From contig NZ_JAHUTT010000036.1 in NCBI RefSeq assembly GCF_019209865.1, forward strand, positions 1 through 41,374: a DNA stretch of 41,374 nt, written 5' to 3'. The notes beneath the pieces were generated by a model, which searched no databases, was not told where the DNA came from, and was given only the letters and a program-made list of their open reading frames with translations. The stretch comes from Shewanella sp. NIFS-20-20. GTDB taxonomy: Bacteria > Pseudomonadota > Gammaproteobacteria > Enterobacterales > Shewanellaceae. Numbering within the stretch: the stretch's first letter is position 1; each line of letters starts with the position of its first letter. Made by a program: the position numbers and the translations under genes. Positions 8,818 to 17,399 of the stretch are shown here, in pieces.

Positions 8818-9741
8818 ATGGACAATTTTGGCATGCGCACACTCATATATGGGACATCGAGCAAATTACTTACCCACTTGGCGGCTATTTCGATAAATCA
8901 TAATATTATCGGCTTTATTGATAGCACCCCCAAGGCAAGCCAATGGTTAAATAAGCCCTTATACAGCCCAGATCAAATTAACAATCTCGAGTATGACCGG
9001 ATTATTATTGCCAGCAGTTATGTCGAAGAGATAGCGAAGACATTAGCTTCTTATGGGATTAACAATTTTATAAATCTGGATGATGATGAGCAGATCCATG
9101 CGCTGCATCAGCAAATTTGCGCGCAGCAATGTGAGATACGCACCATTGAAGAAGCCAAGATCCCCAAAATTCCGTTAGCGTCGGCACACATCCATGATAC
9201 CCGCTTAATTACCAACCGAGTGGAGTTACTTAACTTATTACCAAAACATGGGGTGGCGGTAGAACTTGGGGTGGCTCAAGGGACCTTTAGCCAGCAAATT
9301 CTCACGTATAATCAACCCAGTAAATTGCATTTGGTCGATATCTGGGGAAGTAACAGATACAACGACGCCTTATTTGCCTCTGTCAGCCAAAAGTTTGCCG
9401 CTGAAGTCAGAGATAATCAAGTAGCGATCCACCGCCAACTGTCGCAACACGCCTTGGCTGACTTTGATGATAATAGCCTCGACTGGGCCTATATTGATAC
9501 CACTCATAGCTATCAACAAACCAAAACAGAACTCGAACTATTGCATACTAAAATTAAGGCCAATGGCTTTATTTGCGGCCATGATTATCAACACTGCAAT
9601 TGGGCATCTCAAGTACGTTATGGTGTGATAGAAGCGGTACACGAATTTTGTGTTGCCTATCAATATAAGCTGGTTTACTTAACCATGAATATCTCAGAAA
9701 GCCAAAGTTTTGCATTGCAAAAAATTGACCCTGCCAGCTAA
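8818..9741 (+). CDS. Class I SAM-dependent methyltransferase with N-terminal Rossmann-like sugar-locus domain
   Basis: A 307-residue fusion. The first ~95 residues are a small Rossmann-like domain (MRTLIYGTSSK, then IIGFIDS, then DRIIIASSYVEEI), matching domains fused to three other proteins of this locus. From about residue 130 follows a Methyltransf_24-like domain with SAM motif I AVELGVAQGTFS, an acidic strand LHLVDIWGS, and the motif YIDTTHSYQQTK. It probably O- or N-methylates a sugar. It faces the long minus-strand operon and its stop TAA directly abuts the stop of the neighbouring gene (TAATTA). Start choice is uncertain: ATG 8818 (used here) or ATG 8833, neither with a good ribosome binding site; the 8833 start would begin exactly at the domain. 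Confidence 0.75.
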   Translation: MDNFGMRTLIYGTSSKLLTHLAAISINHNIIGFIDSTPKASQWLNKPLYSPDQINNLEYDRIIIASSYVEEIAKTLASYGINNFINLDDDEQIHALHQQICAQQCEIRTIEEAKIPKIPLASAHIHDTRLITNRVELLNLLPKHGVAVELGVAQGTFSQQILTYNQPSKLHLVDIWGSNRYNDALFASVSQKFAAEVRDNQVAIHRQLSQHALADFDDNSLDWAYIDTTHSYQQTKTELELLHTKIKANGFICGHDYQHCNWASQVRYGVIEAVHEFCVAYQYKLVYLTMNISESQSFALQKIDPAS

Positions 9742-10566
9742 TTATTTCCAGTAATCAACAAACCCTTTTTTATAGATGAAAAAGGGTTGTTGCAACTCTT
9801 CATTGATCTTAGCTATCGCGCGCTCACCATCGTCTAAGTCCTGTTTAAGTAAACACCAAGATTTGGCTTTCACTGAATAAATAGAGGCGACATAGCCCCA
9901 TTGCTCCATCAGTACTGACATACTTTTGTTGGTATGAAAGGCACTGTGCACTGGCGGGTCAAGATAAAACCAATGGGGATCGTTCGGGATATTTTCACAG
10001 ATGACGGTATGTAGCACTAATGCCCCGCTATCCGCCACGACTCGGTTGATTTGATCTAAGTCTTCCCGGCATCTTATATGCTCAAACATGGCAGAATTTA
10101 CCACTAAATCCATGCCATGAGGCGCCAGATGTTCGAGGTAATTCACCTGACCATTTTTATTTTGAACAAAGGGATCATACACGGGTAATTCCAGTGCAAA
10201 GTACTGATGTAAAATGCCACTTAGTCTGCCATAGCCTCCGGCAAAATCGACCCCCGACTGCATCGAAATGAGCCCATGCCCCTTAAGCAAGGCCAACATA
10301 CTGGCTTGTTCAAGGTAAGGCGGTTGATTGGGGATATTGTCACAACCAAAGTGAGTTTCGACATAATTGTGATGCAGGGCATTCAGCTCCTGCCAATCGT
10401 GGTGATTGGCCTGGGCGTGGGTTGCAGATAAGACAAACCCACAGTGCTGGCATTGACGATATTCGACGGTGCCGAGTTTGTGCATAAAGCTGGCATAAGG
10501 CTCTGTGGTATATTCTTTACTGAAGAAATACCGTGTTAGACCACCACAGATAATGCAATTTGACAT
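9742..10566 (-). CDS. Class I SAM-dependent methyltransferase with N-terminal zinc ribbon
   Basis: A 274-residue protein, last gene of the long minus-strand run. The N-terminus has two CxxC pairs (CIICGG at residues 4-9 and CQHCGF near 38-43), a small zinc-binding element seen in many polysaccharide-locus methyltransferases. The SAM site is GVDFAGGYGRLSG, followed by PVYDPF and the post-motif VVNSAMFEHIRCREDLDQI, as in the Methyltransf_23 group; ALVLHTVICENIPNDPHWF resembles sugar C- or O-methyltransferases of that group. It likely methylates the sugar made by the aminotransferase and acyltransferase genes seven bases upstream. Target position is not readable from sequence. Its end shares a hairpin (9761-9788) that could stop transcription of the opposing gene. 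Confidence 0.8.
   Translation of the reverse strand: MSNCIICGGLTRYFFSKEYTTEPYASFMHKLGTVEYRQCQHCGFVLSATHAQANHHDWQELNALHHNYVETHFGCDNIPNQPPYLEQASMLALLKGHGLISMQSGVDFAGGYGRLSGILHQYFALELPVYDPFVQNKNGQVNYLEHLAPHGMDLVVNSAMFEHIRCREDLDQINRVVADSGALVLHTVICENIPNDPHWFYLDPPVHSAFHTNKSMSVLMEQWGYVASIYSVKAKSWCLLKQDLDDGERAIAKINEELQQPFFIYKKGFVDYWK
9761..9788. repeat. Inverted repeat at the convergent gene junction, possible terminator
   Basis: AACCCTTTTT (9761-9770) pairs with AAAAAGGGTT (9779-9788) around an eight-base loop. It lies inside the last codons of the minus-strand methyltransferase gene and just beyond the stop of the plus-strand one. It could terminate the plus-strand transcript, though no T-tract follows the stem. 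Confidence 0.4.
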
Positions 10567-10573
10567 AACAACC

Positions 10574-11134
10574 TCAAGAATTTCGCAATGTTTGCTCTAG
10601 CGCTAATAAATCCATTGACCGATTCATCATATGCCGAGCGGGATTGCCTGAATAGACGCCAAAGGCCTGACAATCTCGAGCAATCAGCGATAACGCCCCA
10701 ATCGACGCCCCCATGCCAATGGTCACCCCAGGCAATATCACACTGCCGCTGCCGATAATGACATGTTTGTGCAAAATAACGTCCGCCGAGGTCACATTGG
10801 TCAGTGCCGTCGGCACCGTGGGGTTGGTCAAAAACGCCCCGGAATAATCGTCATTACTGGAATAAATCGACACCCGTGACGACACACTGCAAAAATCGGC
10901 GAGGTAAATTTGACCTTGGCCAATCAAGCTCGCAAACACGGCAATATGGACATAATCACCAATCACCATGCCGCCGGCGCCCGCAGACAACACACAAAAA
11001 TCATCAATTCTCACATGACTGCCAATAGCAATACGCTCTATGCCGTACAGTGACGCCTTCTTAGAGACTTTGACATCGCAACCTACAGACTTAAATCCAA
11101 GACTGTGAAGCTCTTCATCACTATAGAAAGACAT
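10574..11134 (-). CDS. Left-handed beta-helix sugar acyltransferase, VioB-like
   Basis: A 186-residue hexapeptide-repeat acyltransferase. Imperfect [LIV]-G-x4 turns run from about residue 30 to 165 (IGSHVRIDDFCVL, IGDYVHIAVFASL, IGSGSVILPGVTIGMGASIGA), ending in the YSGNPARHM motif common to xenobiotic/sugar acetyltransferases. The opening (YSDEELHSLGFKSVGCDV) resembles dTDP-4-amino-4,6-dideoxy-D-glucose acyltransferases (VioB). It should add an acyl group to the 4-amino group of the nucleotide sugar made by the gene just upstream, with which it shares one base (TAATG overlap), a strong sign of coupled translation. The acyl donor could be acetyl-CoA, or the ACP- or CoA-bound hydroxyacyl made by the upstream acyl module; sequence alone does not decide. 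Confidence 0.78.
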   Translation of the reverse strand: MSFYSDEELHSLGFKSVGCDVKVSKKASLYGIERIAIGSHVRIDDFCVLSAGAGGMVIGDYVHIAVFASLIGQGQIYLADFCSVSSRVSIYSSNDDYSGAFLTNPTVPTALTNVTSADVILHKHVIIGSGSVILPGVTIGMGASIGALSLIARDCQAFGVYSGNPARHMMNRSMDLLALEQTLRNS

Positions 11135-12240
11135 TAAACACTCCTAATGACATTGATAACGGCCTGCTGTTGTTCCACCGTTATATCGCTAAAAATGGGT
11201 AAACACAGCACTCTATCTGACAAGTATTTGGCATTCCCAAGTCGCTTAACATCAGAGCTAGGTAGCGCTTTGTACATAGGCATATCACTGATTAATGGAT
11301 AGAAATACCGACGCGCATGGATATCTTGCTGTCGAAACGCTTGGTAAAGCTCATCGCGACTCACGGGGAAATCATCCGTCACTAAAATCGGAAAATAGGA
11401 GTAGTTACTCGTCACCTCAGCATTGACCGGTGGCAAGGTGATGCCGGGAATATCGGTTAAGGCTGCACGATAGACACTGTCTATTTCTTGGCGTTTATTA
11501 ATCACGCCATCGATGTATTTAAGCTGCAATAAGCCGAAGGCAGCATTGATTTCACTCATTTTGCCATTGATCCCCGGCGCCGTGACCGTCACCTCATCGG
11601 CGAAACCAAAGTTTTTTAAATAATCAATTCTCTGCTTAAGCTGTAAACTCGAACTAATAATGGCGCCACCTTCGAAGGTATTGAATACTTTGGTGGCATG
11701 AAAACTTAAGATCGATAAATCGCCATTATTCAAGATGGTTTTATCTTGTTGGCTGACGCCAAAAGAGTGCGCCGCATCATAAATAACCTTTAACCCGTAA
11801 ATGTCAGCAATACGTTGTATTTCATCCATTTTGCATGGATTCGCATAACAATGAACCGCCATAATTGCTGTGGTTTTATCGGTAATCGCGGCTTCAATCT
11901 TGCTGGGGTCGATATTAAATGAGTCGAGTTCGACATCAACGAAGACTGGGGTTAAGTCATTCCACAATAATGAATGACTGGTGGCGACAAATGAATAAGG
12001 GGTGGTAATCACTTCACCTGTCACTCTTAACGCTTGCAATGCCGTCACTAAAGCAATCGTGCCATTTGTGAACAATGAAATGTGCTTTACGCCCAAGTAA
12101 TCACACAAGGCTTGCTCAAATTCTTGATGAAAAGGACCATTATTTGTCAACCACTTGTTATCCCATACTTGTTCAAGCAGAGGAATAAACTCTTCCAAAG
12201 GAGGAAGGAAAGGTTGAGTTACTGGGGTAATTTTGCTCAT
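11134..12240 (-). CDS. DegT/DnrJ/EryC1 sugar aminotransferase, VioA-like
   Basis: A 368-residue PLP-dependent nucleotide-sugar aminotransferase. The PLP lysine lies in LSFHATKVFNTFEGGAI (about residue 184); the cofactor-stacking region is FTNGTIALVTAL and the substrate aspartate is in YDAAHSFGV. The N-terminus FLPPLEEFIPLLEQVWDNKW and the FNTFEGG motif recall VioA (dTDP-4-keto-6-deoxyglucose to dTDP-Qui4N) more than PseC. The gene for the adjacent acyltransferase overlaps its stop, the vioA-vioB order. A dTDP-4-keto-6-deoxyglucose supply (rmlA/rmlB) is not in this window and would have to come from elsewhere. The product, 4-amino-4,6-dideoxyglucose (viosamine) or its galacto epimer (Fuc4N), is an inference; the WecF-like neighbour would suit the latter. 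Confidence 0.78.
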   Translation of the reverse strand: MSKITPVTQPFLPPLEEFIPLLEQVWDNKWLTNNGPFHQEFEQALCDYLGVKHISLFTNGTIALVTALQALRVTGEVITTPYSFVATSHSLLWNDLTPVFVDVELDSFNIDPSKIEAAITDKTTAIMAVHCYANPCKMDEIQRIADIYGLKVIYDAAHSFGVSQQDKTILNNGDLSILSFHATKVFNTFEGGAIISSSLQLKQRIDYLKNFGFADEVTVTAPGINGKMSEINAAFGLLQLKYIDGVINKRQEIDSVYRAALTDIPGITLPPVNAEVTSNYSYFPILVTDDFPVSRDELYQAFRQQDIHARRYFYPLISDMPMYKALPSSDVKRLGNAKYLSDRVLCLPIFSDITVEQQQAVINVIRSV

Positions 12241-12280
12241 GATGTTGTCCTTAACCTAAGGTGTAATCTTGCTATTAGGT

Positions 12281-13366
12281 TCATGCCAATAACTCATTAA
12301 AATTGTTACGCCAAAGATTATCAATTTCCCCCTTAGAGAAAAACTTTTGATATATCATTACGTTTTGCTGATAACTTCGATTTGACCCTAAATCATCTTT
12401 TAGCTGGTGTAACTGATTAATGTGATTAATCACCGCACCTTTATTGACTAAATCCCTCGGGATGGGCGCATCCAAATCCCCCCACATGGGTTTACCTTGC
12501 TTGAGCCAATACACCCAATGATGGCCAGCTTGCTGGCGCTTGTGGGCTAAAATTAGACCATCACACAGGCTCAATAAATAATAATATTCTTGATTACTCA
12601 GTAACTGGGTCAAGGCAAAAAATCGATCGCCAAAGTGCTGCTGACCATACTCGATGACGCGATGGATATACTCAGCATCGCCCGCGTAATTAAGCGGGCA
12701 TAAAATACGAATATCGTGCTTTAACTCAAGTAACTGGGCCATCATGTCAATGTGACGATTACTAACATCGGCCGAATTGCCGAGCACAATGACATTATCA
12801 CCCTTGGCAAATGACATTATCTGTGCAGGTAACTCTGTCGGGTCGGCGACATAATCTTGGTAATAGGCATACTTGAGTGCTAATGATGGCGTCCCGTATT
12901 TATCATTGCAGATAGGTTGATCGACATCAGAACAAATATTAGTTAGCACTGATTTCATGTTAACCACACAATCACGACGCATGGCGGTCATTCGAGATAA
13001 AAACTCGACTTGCTCGGGAATATAATCATCAATGAGCAGATCAGCACCAAAAATTAACCAACTGGTCTTTTGGCAGATAGCCGCGTTTTCTCTCAACACT
13101 TCCCACAACACATGATTGAAAAAACCATGGATAATGATCAGATCGTAATCGATATGCTGCTCACGTAACCACGGCAAAAACTGCGCATTTAATGAGAAAA
13201 AATGCATCGGGACATGAGCAAATTCATCATAGATGTCCAGCTGATGTTGCCTATCAAACACTAGGTATTCATGGTGAACCTCAGCGAGTGATAATTCGCT
13301 GAAATAACGAATGATGGATAGATTGTGATGGTGAGTTTCCCAAAAAATATGCAACACCTTCTTCAT
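12281..13366 (-). CDS. WecF-like glycosyltransferase (GT56, 4-acetamido-4,6-dideoxyhexose transferase family)
   Basis: A 361-residue protein resembling WecF, the Fuc4NAc transferase of enterobacterial common antigen. The signature VLGNSADVSNRHI (WecF: LGNSGDxSNRH) is present, as are KVLHIFW at the N-terminus, HGFFNHVLWEVL, and YYYLLSLCDGLI. It should transfer a 4-amino-4,6-dideoxyhexose from a dTDP donor, in agreement with the aminotransferase and acyltransferase genes that follow 40 bases later. No other ECA gene is nearby, so its acceptor is probably the flagellin glycan or another glycan rather than ECA lipid. The ATG at 13366 is preferred over the upstream TTG because AAGGA lies seven bases before it and the protein then starts at the family N-terminus. 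Confidence 0.78.
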   Translation of the reverse strand: MKKVLHIFWETHHHNLSIIRYFSELSLAEVHHEYLVFDRQHQLDIYDEFAHVPMHFFSLNAQFLPWLREQHIDYDLIIIHGFFNHVLWEVLRENAAICQKTSWLIFGADLLIDDYIPEQVEFLSRMTAMRRDCVVNMKSVLTNICSDVDQPICNDKYGTPSLALKYAYYQDYVADPTELPAQIMSFAKGDNVIVLGNSADVSNRHIDMMAQLLELKHDIRILCPLNYAGDAEYIHRVIEYGQQHFGDRFFALTQLLSNQEYYYLLSLCDGLILAHKRQQAGHHWVYWLKQGKPMWGDLDAPIPRDLVNKGAVINHINQLHQLKDDLGSNRSYQQNVMIYQKFFSKGEIDNLWRNNFNELLA

Positions 13367-13408
13367 ATCATCATCCTTAAGCACGCTAAGCTCATTGCTA
13401 AATCTCAA

Positions 13409-14605
13409 TCAAATAATAAAGTTAACAACAATATCATTGACCGATTTAATCTTATCGATTGAGACACCTTGAATATTATTTTTTATTTCTTGTTCAAACG
13501 AACTGCAAATCACGATCAAATCAAATTCAGGTAAGTGTTTTTGTAATGGATGGAAGATTTCATAGCCAAACACCGTTTTACCCGCTTTTAATAAATCACT
13601 GTCCATAAAACCAACGATTTGATTGTGTTCACTCATCGCATCTAAGTATTCCATCATCTTCCAGCCCAGACCATACACTAAGATTTTTTTGTTTGAGACT
13701 TTGATCTGATGTTGAATATTGCACTGACGATCTTGCTTGAGCGCTAAATATTTTTCTGCCAAAAAGTCTTTGAATTCTGGGGTGGTATGCTTAAACATCC
13801 AAGTGTAGATATCATCTTCAAACGCATACAAAAAAGGCAAGTAAGCGACATAATCAGGATGCGCTTGATATAAGCTGGCTAATTGGTCGAGCACCACTAA
13901 CGAACTGATCCGACGAATATCATGCACATTAGTTAATTGCTGCGTCGACGGTTCATAGTGATGAGCCACGACCTCAGTGTTGAGCAATAACATTCTTTGC
14001 GCAGCCAGCAGCGATTGAAAATGGACAAACGAGTCGTTTAGCACCATGGTTTCTGAAAACTGTAAGCCGATACTATCGGCATAGGATTTCTTGATCATTT
14101 TGTTCCATGGAAACCCAGCCAACCGCAAACTCGCAGAAGCCTCGGTTAAGGTGCAAATCCGATCGCATTGCGGCCGTAAGTATTGCCACACTTCATTATC
14201 TCTGGCCAGCAAGCGCTCACTGACATTGCCGCCTGAATCCAACACTTGATAAGAGAAGAGGCTGACATCGGCATCATGTTGCTGAGTTAACTGCAAGACG
14301 TCCCCAAGGGCCGTGCCAAGATAATGATCGTCAGCATCAAGAAAAGTGAGGTACTCGCCCTGTGCCGCTTCAAGACCGACGTTACGGGCATGACCGGCTC
14401 CTTGATTGTCGCTGACCTTTAGCAATATCAACTCTTGATAGTGAGCTTGCAGCGCGGTTACCACGGCAACACTGTTATCTGTTGAAGCATCATCGATAAC
14501 GATCACTTCAAAACCGCGATCGCCCAAGGCTTGGTAAACCGACGCAATTGCCGCAGTGATCGACTGTTCGGCATTATGCATTGGGATAATAATGGATAAA
14601 TTCAT
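13409..14605 (-). CDS. GT2 family glycosyltransferase with C-terminal Rossmann-like domain
   Basis: A 398-residue two-part protein. Residues 1 to about 230 are a GT-A fold family 2 glycosyltransferase: LSIIIPMHNAEQSI at the N-terminus, VIDDASTDNS, NQGAGHARNVGL and the metal-binding FLDADDH. After a helical linker, residues from about 305 to the end form a small Rossmann-like domain (KKILVYGLGWKMMEYL, IVGFMDSD, DLIVICSSFEQEI) that also occurs in three neighbours. It should transfer a sugar from a nucleotide donor in the cytoplasm; no membrane segment is seen. It sits 14 bases after the HAD-type gene. The role of the C-terminal domain is unknown. Confidence 0.85.
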   Translation of the reverse strand: MNLSIIIPMHNAEQSITAAIASVYQALGDRGFEVIVIDDASTDNSVAVVTALQAHYQELILLKVSDNQGAGHARNVGLEAAQGEYLTFLDADDHYLGTALGDVLQLTQQHDADVSLFSYQVLDSGGNVSERLLARDNEVWQYLRPQCDRICTLTEASASLRLAGFPWNKMIKKSYADSIGLQFSETMVLNDSFVHFQSLLAAQRMLLLNTEVVAHHYEPSTQQLTNVHDIRRISSLVVLDQLASLYQAHPDYVAYLPFLYAFEDDIYTWMFKHTTPEFKDFLAEKYLALKQDRQCNIQHQIKVSNKKILVYGLGWKMMEYLDAMSEHNQIVGFMDSDLLKAGKTVFGYEIFHPLQKHLPEFDLIVICSSFEQEIKNNIQGVSIDKIKSVNDIVVNFII

Positions 14606-14619
14606 GGTCAGTTTCCCGT

Positions 14620-16974
14620 CTAAATACAGATCAGTTTATGGTGCTCAACATCAATTTTCTGAGCTAAATCTTGTTTGATTTCATCGACAAAGGCACTTGA
14701 GGCGATGACGATGGCTTGGCAATCATTGACATCGGTGTCGGCTAAACTCTTTACGGCGATGTCATGCACGCTGAACGAGGAAAATTCGGCGCGTCTATCG
14801 ATCACCCCACGCACCGCAATCTTATGTTCGACTAAAAAATCATACAGATAGAAAAAGAACTCACCGGCGCCATACACAATGATCTCTTTGATATCATCGG
14901 CAAGCAGTAGCGACAGCAAGGCTTGTACGGCACTGTAGTGCACATGTTCTTGCGCATTCACTCTGGCAATACCGCTGAGGTAATCGGCATTAACTTGGGT
15001 CATCACCCCTTGCGGCCAAGGCATATCCCGTTGTAATGCCGTGGCTTGTTGGCAAAAATATTGATAAAAATCGGCCACGCCTTGAGCTTGTACTTTGGCG
15101 AGGTTGTCAGCCTTGATAATGCTGTATTTGCCTTGGGAACCGAAGTTTTCTTCGTGTTGGCATTGACCAATATTGGCCACTTCAATGGCGGTTGGGCAAT
15201 CGATTAAGCGGGCCAGTATTTGCAAGTAACTGATACGCTCCGCCACCGACGCGGGCTCGAGCTCCAAGGTAAGTGCCAGCCGCTGAAAGGCTGCCACCCC
15301 GAGTTTAAACGCGTATAGCCTGTCAATATCTACTGCCGACAAGTCTCTGGGTTCGCACACAGGCTCGACCCCGCTAGGGCCGCGCTGATAACCCGTGGTG
15401 GTGCCGGATGCTCCGACCAAAAAATACTCCAATACTTCCGGTGAACGCACTAACAGGGCGATGGATTTTTGGGTGTCATCGGTTAACGGCAAAAAGGGTT
15501 TTATCGCAATATCATTGGCTTTACTAAAGCCGCGATCGCTGGCAAATAGCAAGTAGTTAACCCGCGCTTGTCGTTGGCTAGCTTTCGAGAATTGCTGGGC
15601 AATGGTTGCCCCCGGACCTAAGTCGAGGGTGGCAAACACCTCAGACTGCTGACCTAACATTTGCTGCAAATAGTCGATAAACAACTGATGGCTCGCGTGA
15701 ATATTGGCGCTCACTTCGGCGGCAGCATTGGCAAACACTTGCTTGACTTTGACTAAGCCATTAATGCCACCAATATCGATTTTGGTCAGGCTACTGACAG
15801 GGGTCGAGACTAAGGGCAATAATTCTGGCGCGTTAATGCCAAATTCAGCCAACATATCACCTAAGGTATAACATTTTCTGACTAAGGTTTTTGCCAGCTT
15901 ATCTTCGATATCCGCCGCAATCATGGACGGTAAATAGGTGGCCTTACGCGAGGCGTAAAAAGGAATACAGCGACAAGCCAGCGACTCAGGCGCCAGTAAC
16001 TGCTGTTGGCGATTAATGGATTCGGCAAAAATATCGCCCTCACGCATCATGGCTAGCACAGTATCAATCTTCAGCCGCTGCGTATCGGCCAAAACCCACT
16101 GACTCATTTGCGTGATTATCGGCCCAAAAATATTGGCGCCCATCTGATAAAAGAACTCAGTATCAGCATCAATGCTGGCAGGTTGCAACAAAATGGCGAG
16201 CTTACGCGCTAAGGTCACTTTGGCTGGCAAGCGCACTTGATAATGCTTTTCGCGACGTTCAATCTCGCTCACATCGAGATTGGTATTAAAGGCGATGGCG
16301 TGAATGCCCATCAATTGTGGCGAGCGCACATCGGAGGTGGCATGGTCGCCTATATGCACTAAGGCATTGGCAGTAATGCCTAATTCAGCCAATACCTTAA
16401 TAAATAATTGGCCGGTAAATTTGGTCGCCCCATAAGCGCTAGACACAAATAATCGATAGTCATCCAGCTGACAACTTTGCTCTAGCAACCCCTTAATCAC
16501 ACTAGAGCTTAAGTACATGTCGGAGATAAATACCAGTTGCTTACCACTGCGTTTTACTGCGTCCAGTAAGATGGCGCACACAGGATCGGCATAGCTTTGG
16601 GCCAACTCTTCGGCCAGTTCTTGTTGCTTGAGCCGCGCTTTTTGATCTTCCGTCAGCGCGAGCTGGGCAAAAATCTCCTCAAAACTAATCTCTTCAGCGC
16701 TGCTTTCTTGGCGGGCTAACCGCTCAGCCGCCATCCGCATCTGCTGATAATCCGCGGCCTCTAAACCATACTGGTGATAAAGCGCTTGCGGCAAATGGTC
16801 AATCACATCCGCAAATATCTGTTTAGGTTCAAAACAGCGACGTCGTAATACCGTATCAAAGATATCAAAAGACACATGGGTAACGTGCGGCTGCTCAATG
16901 GCCGCGACAAAGTCCTGATATAAGGCGCTGGCTTTGACCAACTCCACGAAATCTGTCACCAGATGATCTGTCAT
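14620..16974 (-). CDS. Large HAD-superfamily protein with C-terminal Rossmann-like domain (COG5610-like)
   Basis: A 784-residue protein. The N-terminal ~230 residues are a HAD domain: motif I is VSFDIFDTVLRRR, motif II VFISDMYLSSS, and motif IV HIGDHATSDVRSP. In motif I the usual second aspartate (DxD) is Phe, as in haloacid dehalogenases, so a standard phosphatase reaction is doubtful. The middle ~450 residues I cannot assign; they contain YASRKATYLPS, DLGPGATIAQQF and LLFASDRGF, and resemble the long tails of HAD proteins in polysaccharide loci. The last ~90 residues are the Rossmann-like domain shared with three neighbours (EIIVYGAGEFFFYLYDFL, GVIDRR, AIVIASSAFVDEI). It lies between CDP-glycerol synthesis and the GT2 gene, with gaps of 5 and 14 bases. 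It may be a multidomain glycan-assembly enzyme. Confidence 0.75.
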   Translation of the reverse strand: MTDHLVTDFVELVKASALYQDFVAAIEQPHVTHVSFDIFDTVLRRRCFEPKQIFADVIDHLPQALYHQYGLEAADYQQMRMAAERLARQESSAEEISFEEIFAQLALTEDQKARLKQQELAEELAQSYADPVCAILLDAVKRSGKQLVFISDMYLSSSVIKGLLEQSCQLDDYRLFVSSAYGATKFTGQLFIKVLAELGITANALVHIGDHATSDVRSPQLMGIHAIAFNTNLDVSEIERREKHYQVRLPAKVTLARKLAILLQPASIDADTEFFYQMGANIFGPIITQMSQWVLADTQRLKIDTVLAMMREGDIFAESINRQQQLLAPESLACRCIPFYASRKATYLPSMIAADIEDKLAKTLVRKCYTLGDMLAEFGINAPELLPLVSTPVSSLTKIDIGGINGLVKVKQVFANAAAEVSANIHASHQLFIDYLQQMLGQQSEVFATLDLGPGATIAQQFSKASQRQARVNYLLFASDRGFSKANDIAIKPFLPLTDDTQKSIALLVRSPEVLEYFLVGASGTTTGYQRGPSGVEPVCEPRDLSAVDIDRLYAFKLGVAAFQRLALTLELEPASVAERISYLQILARLIDCPTAIEVANIGQCQHEENFGSQGKYSIIKADNLAKVQAQGVADFYQYFCQQATALQRDMPWPQGVMTQVNADYLSGIARVNAQEHVHYSAVQALLSLLLADDIKEIIVYGAGEFFFYLYDFLVEHKIAVRGVIDRRAEFSSFSVHDIAVKSLADTDVNDCQAIVIASSAFVDEIKQDLAQKIDVEHHKLICI

Positions 16975-16979
16975 TCACT

Positions 16980-17399
16980 TTATCCTATGGCTTTATTCAA
17001 GTTATTTATCAAGGTCATGGCTTGTTTGACATGACTCGACGAAATCCCATCGGTACGTGCTAAATACACCACCTCACAATAGGGAGTTAAGAAATCAAAT
17101 TGACCGCGCCAATCATCGCCAATGACAAAGGTGCTCGCCTTTAAGGTTTGAATATCTTCTATTTTTTGATCCCAGCTATGCTCAGGGAATACGCCATCCA
17201 CCACACCGCACGCGGCCACTATTTCGGCGCGTTGCTCATAGGGAAACAGACTGAGTTTGCCTTTGGCCTGATTAAATTCATCTGAAGATACAAATACGTA
17301 TAATTTATCGCCTAAGGATTTGGCCCGCTGCAATAAGCGTAAATGCCCGACATGAAAAATATCGAAAGTGCCATAGGTCACTACTATTTTTGCGGTCAT
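16980..17399 (-). CDS. Glycerol-3-phosphate cytidylyltransferase (TagD/GCT family)
   Basis: A 139-residue nucleotidyltransferase that should make CDP-glycerol from CTP and sn-glycerol-3-phosphate. GTFDIFHVGHLRLL contains the HxGH nucleotide site; SSDEFNQAKGK, FPYEQRAEIV, GDDWRGQFDFL and the CTP-binding RTDGISSS (RTEGIS in TagD) all match remembered TagD of Bacillus along its whole length. The start overlaps the stop of the upstream CDP-glycerol-transferase-like gene by four bases (ATGA), so the two form a pair: activated glycerol phosphate and its transferase. This is an uncommon pairing inside a Gram-negative flagellar-sugar locus. Confidence 0.9.
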   Translation of the reverse strand: MTAKIVVTYGTFDIFHVGHLRLLQRAKSLGDKLYVFVSSDEFNQAKGKLSLFPYEQRAEIVAACGVVDGVFPEHSWDQKIEDIQTLKASTFVIGDDWRGQFDFLTPYCEVVYLARTDGISSSHVKQAMTLINNLNKAIG

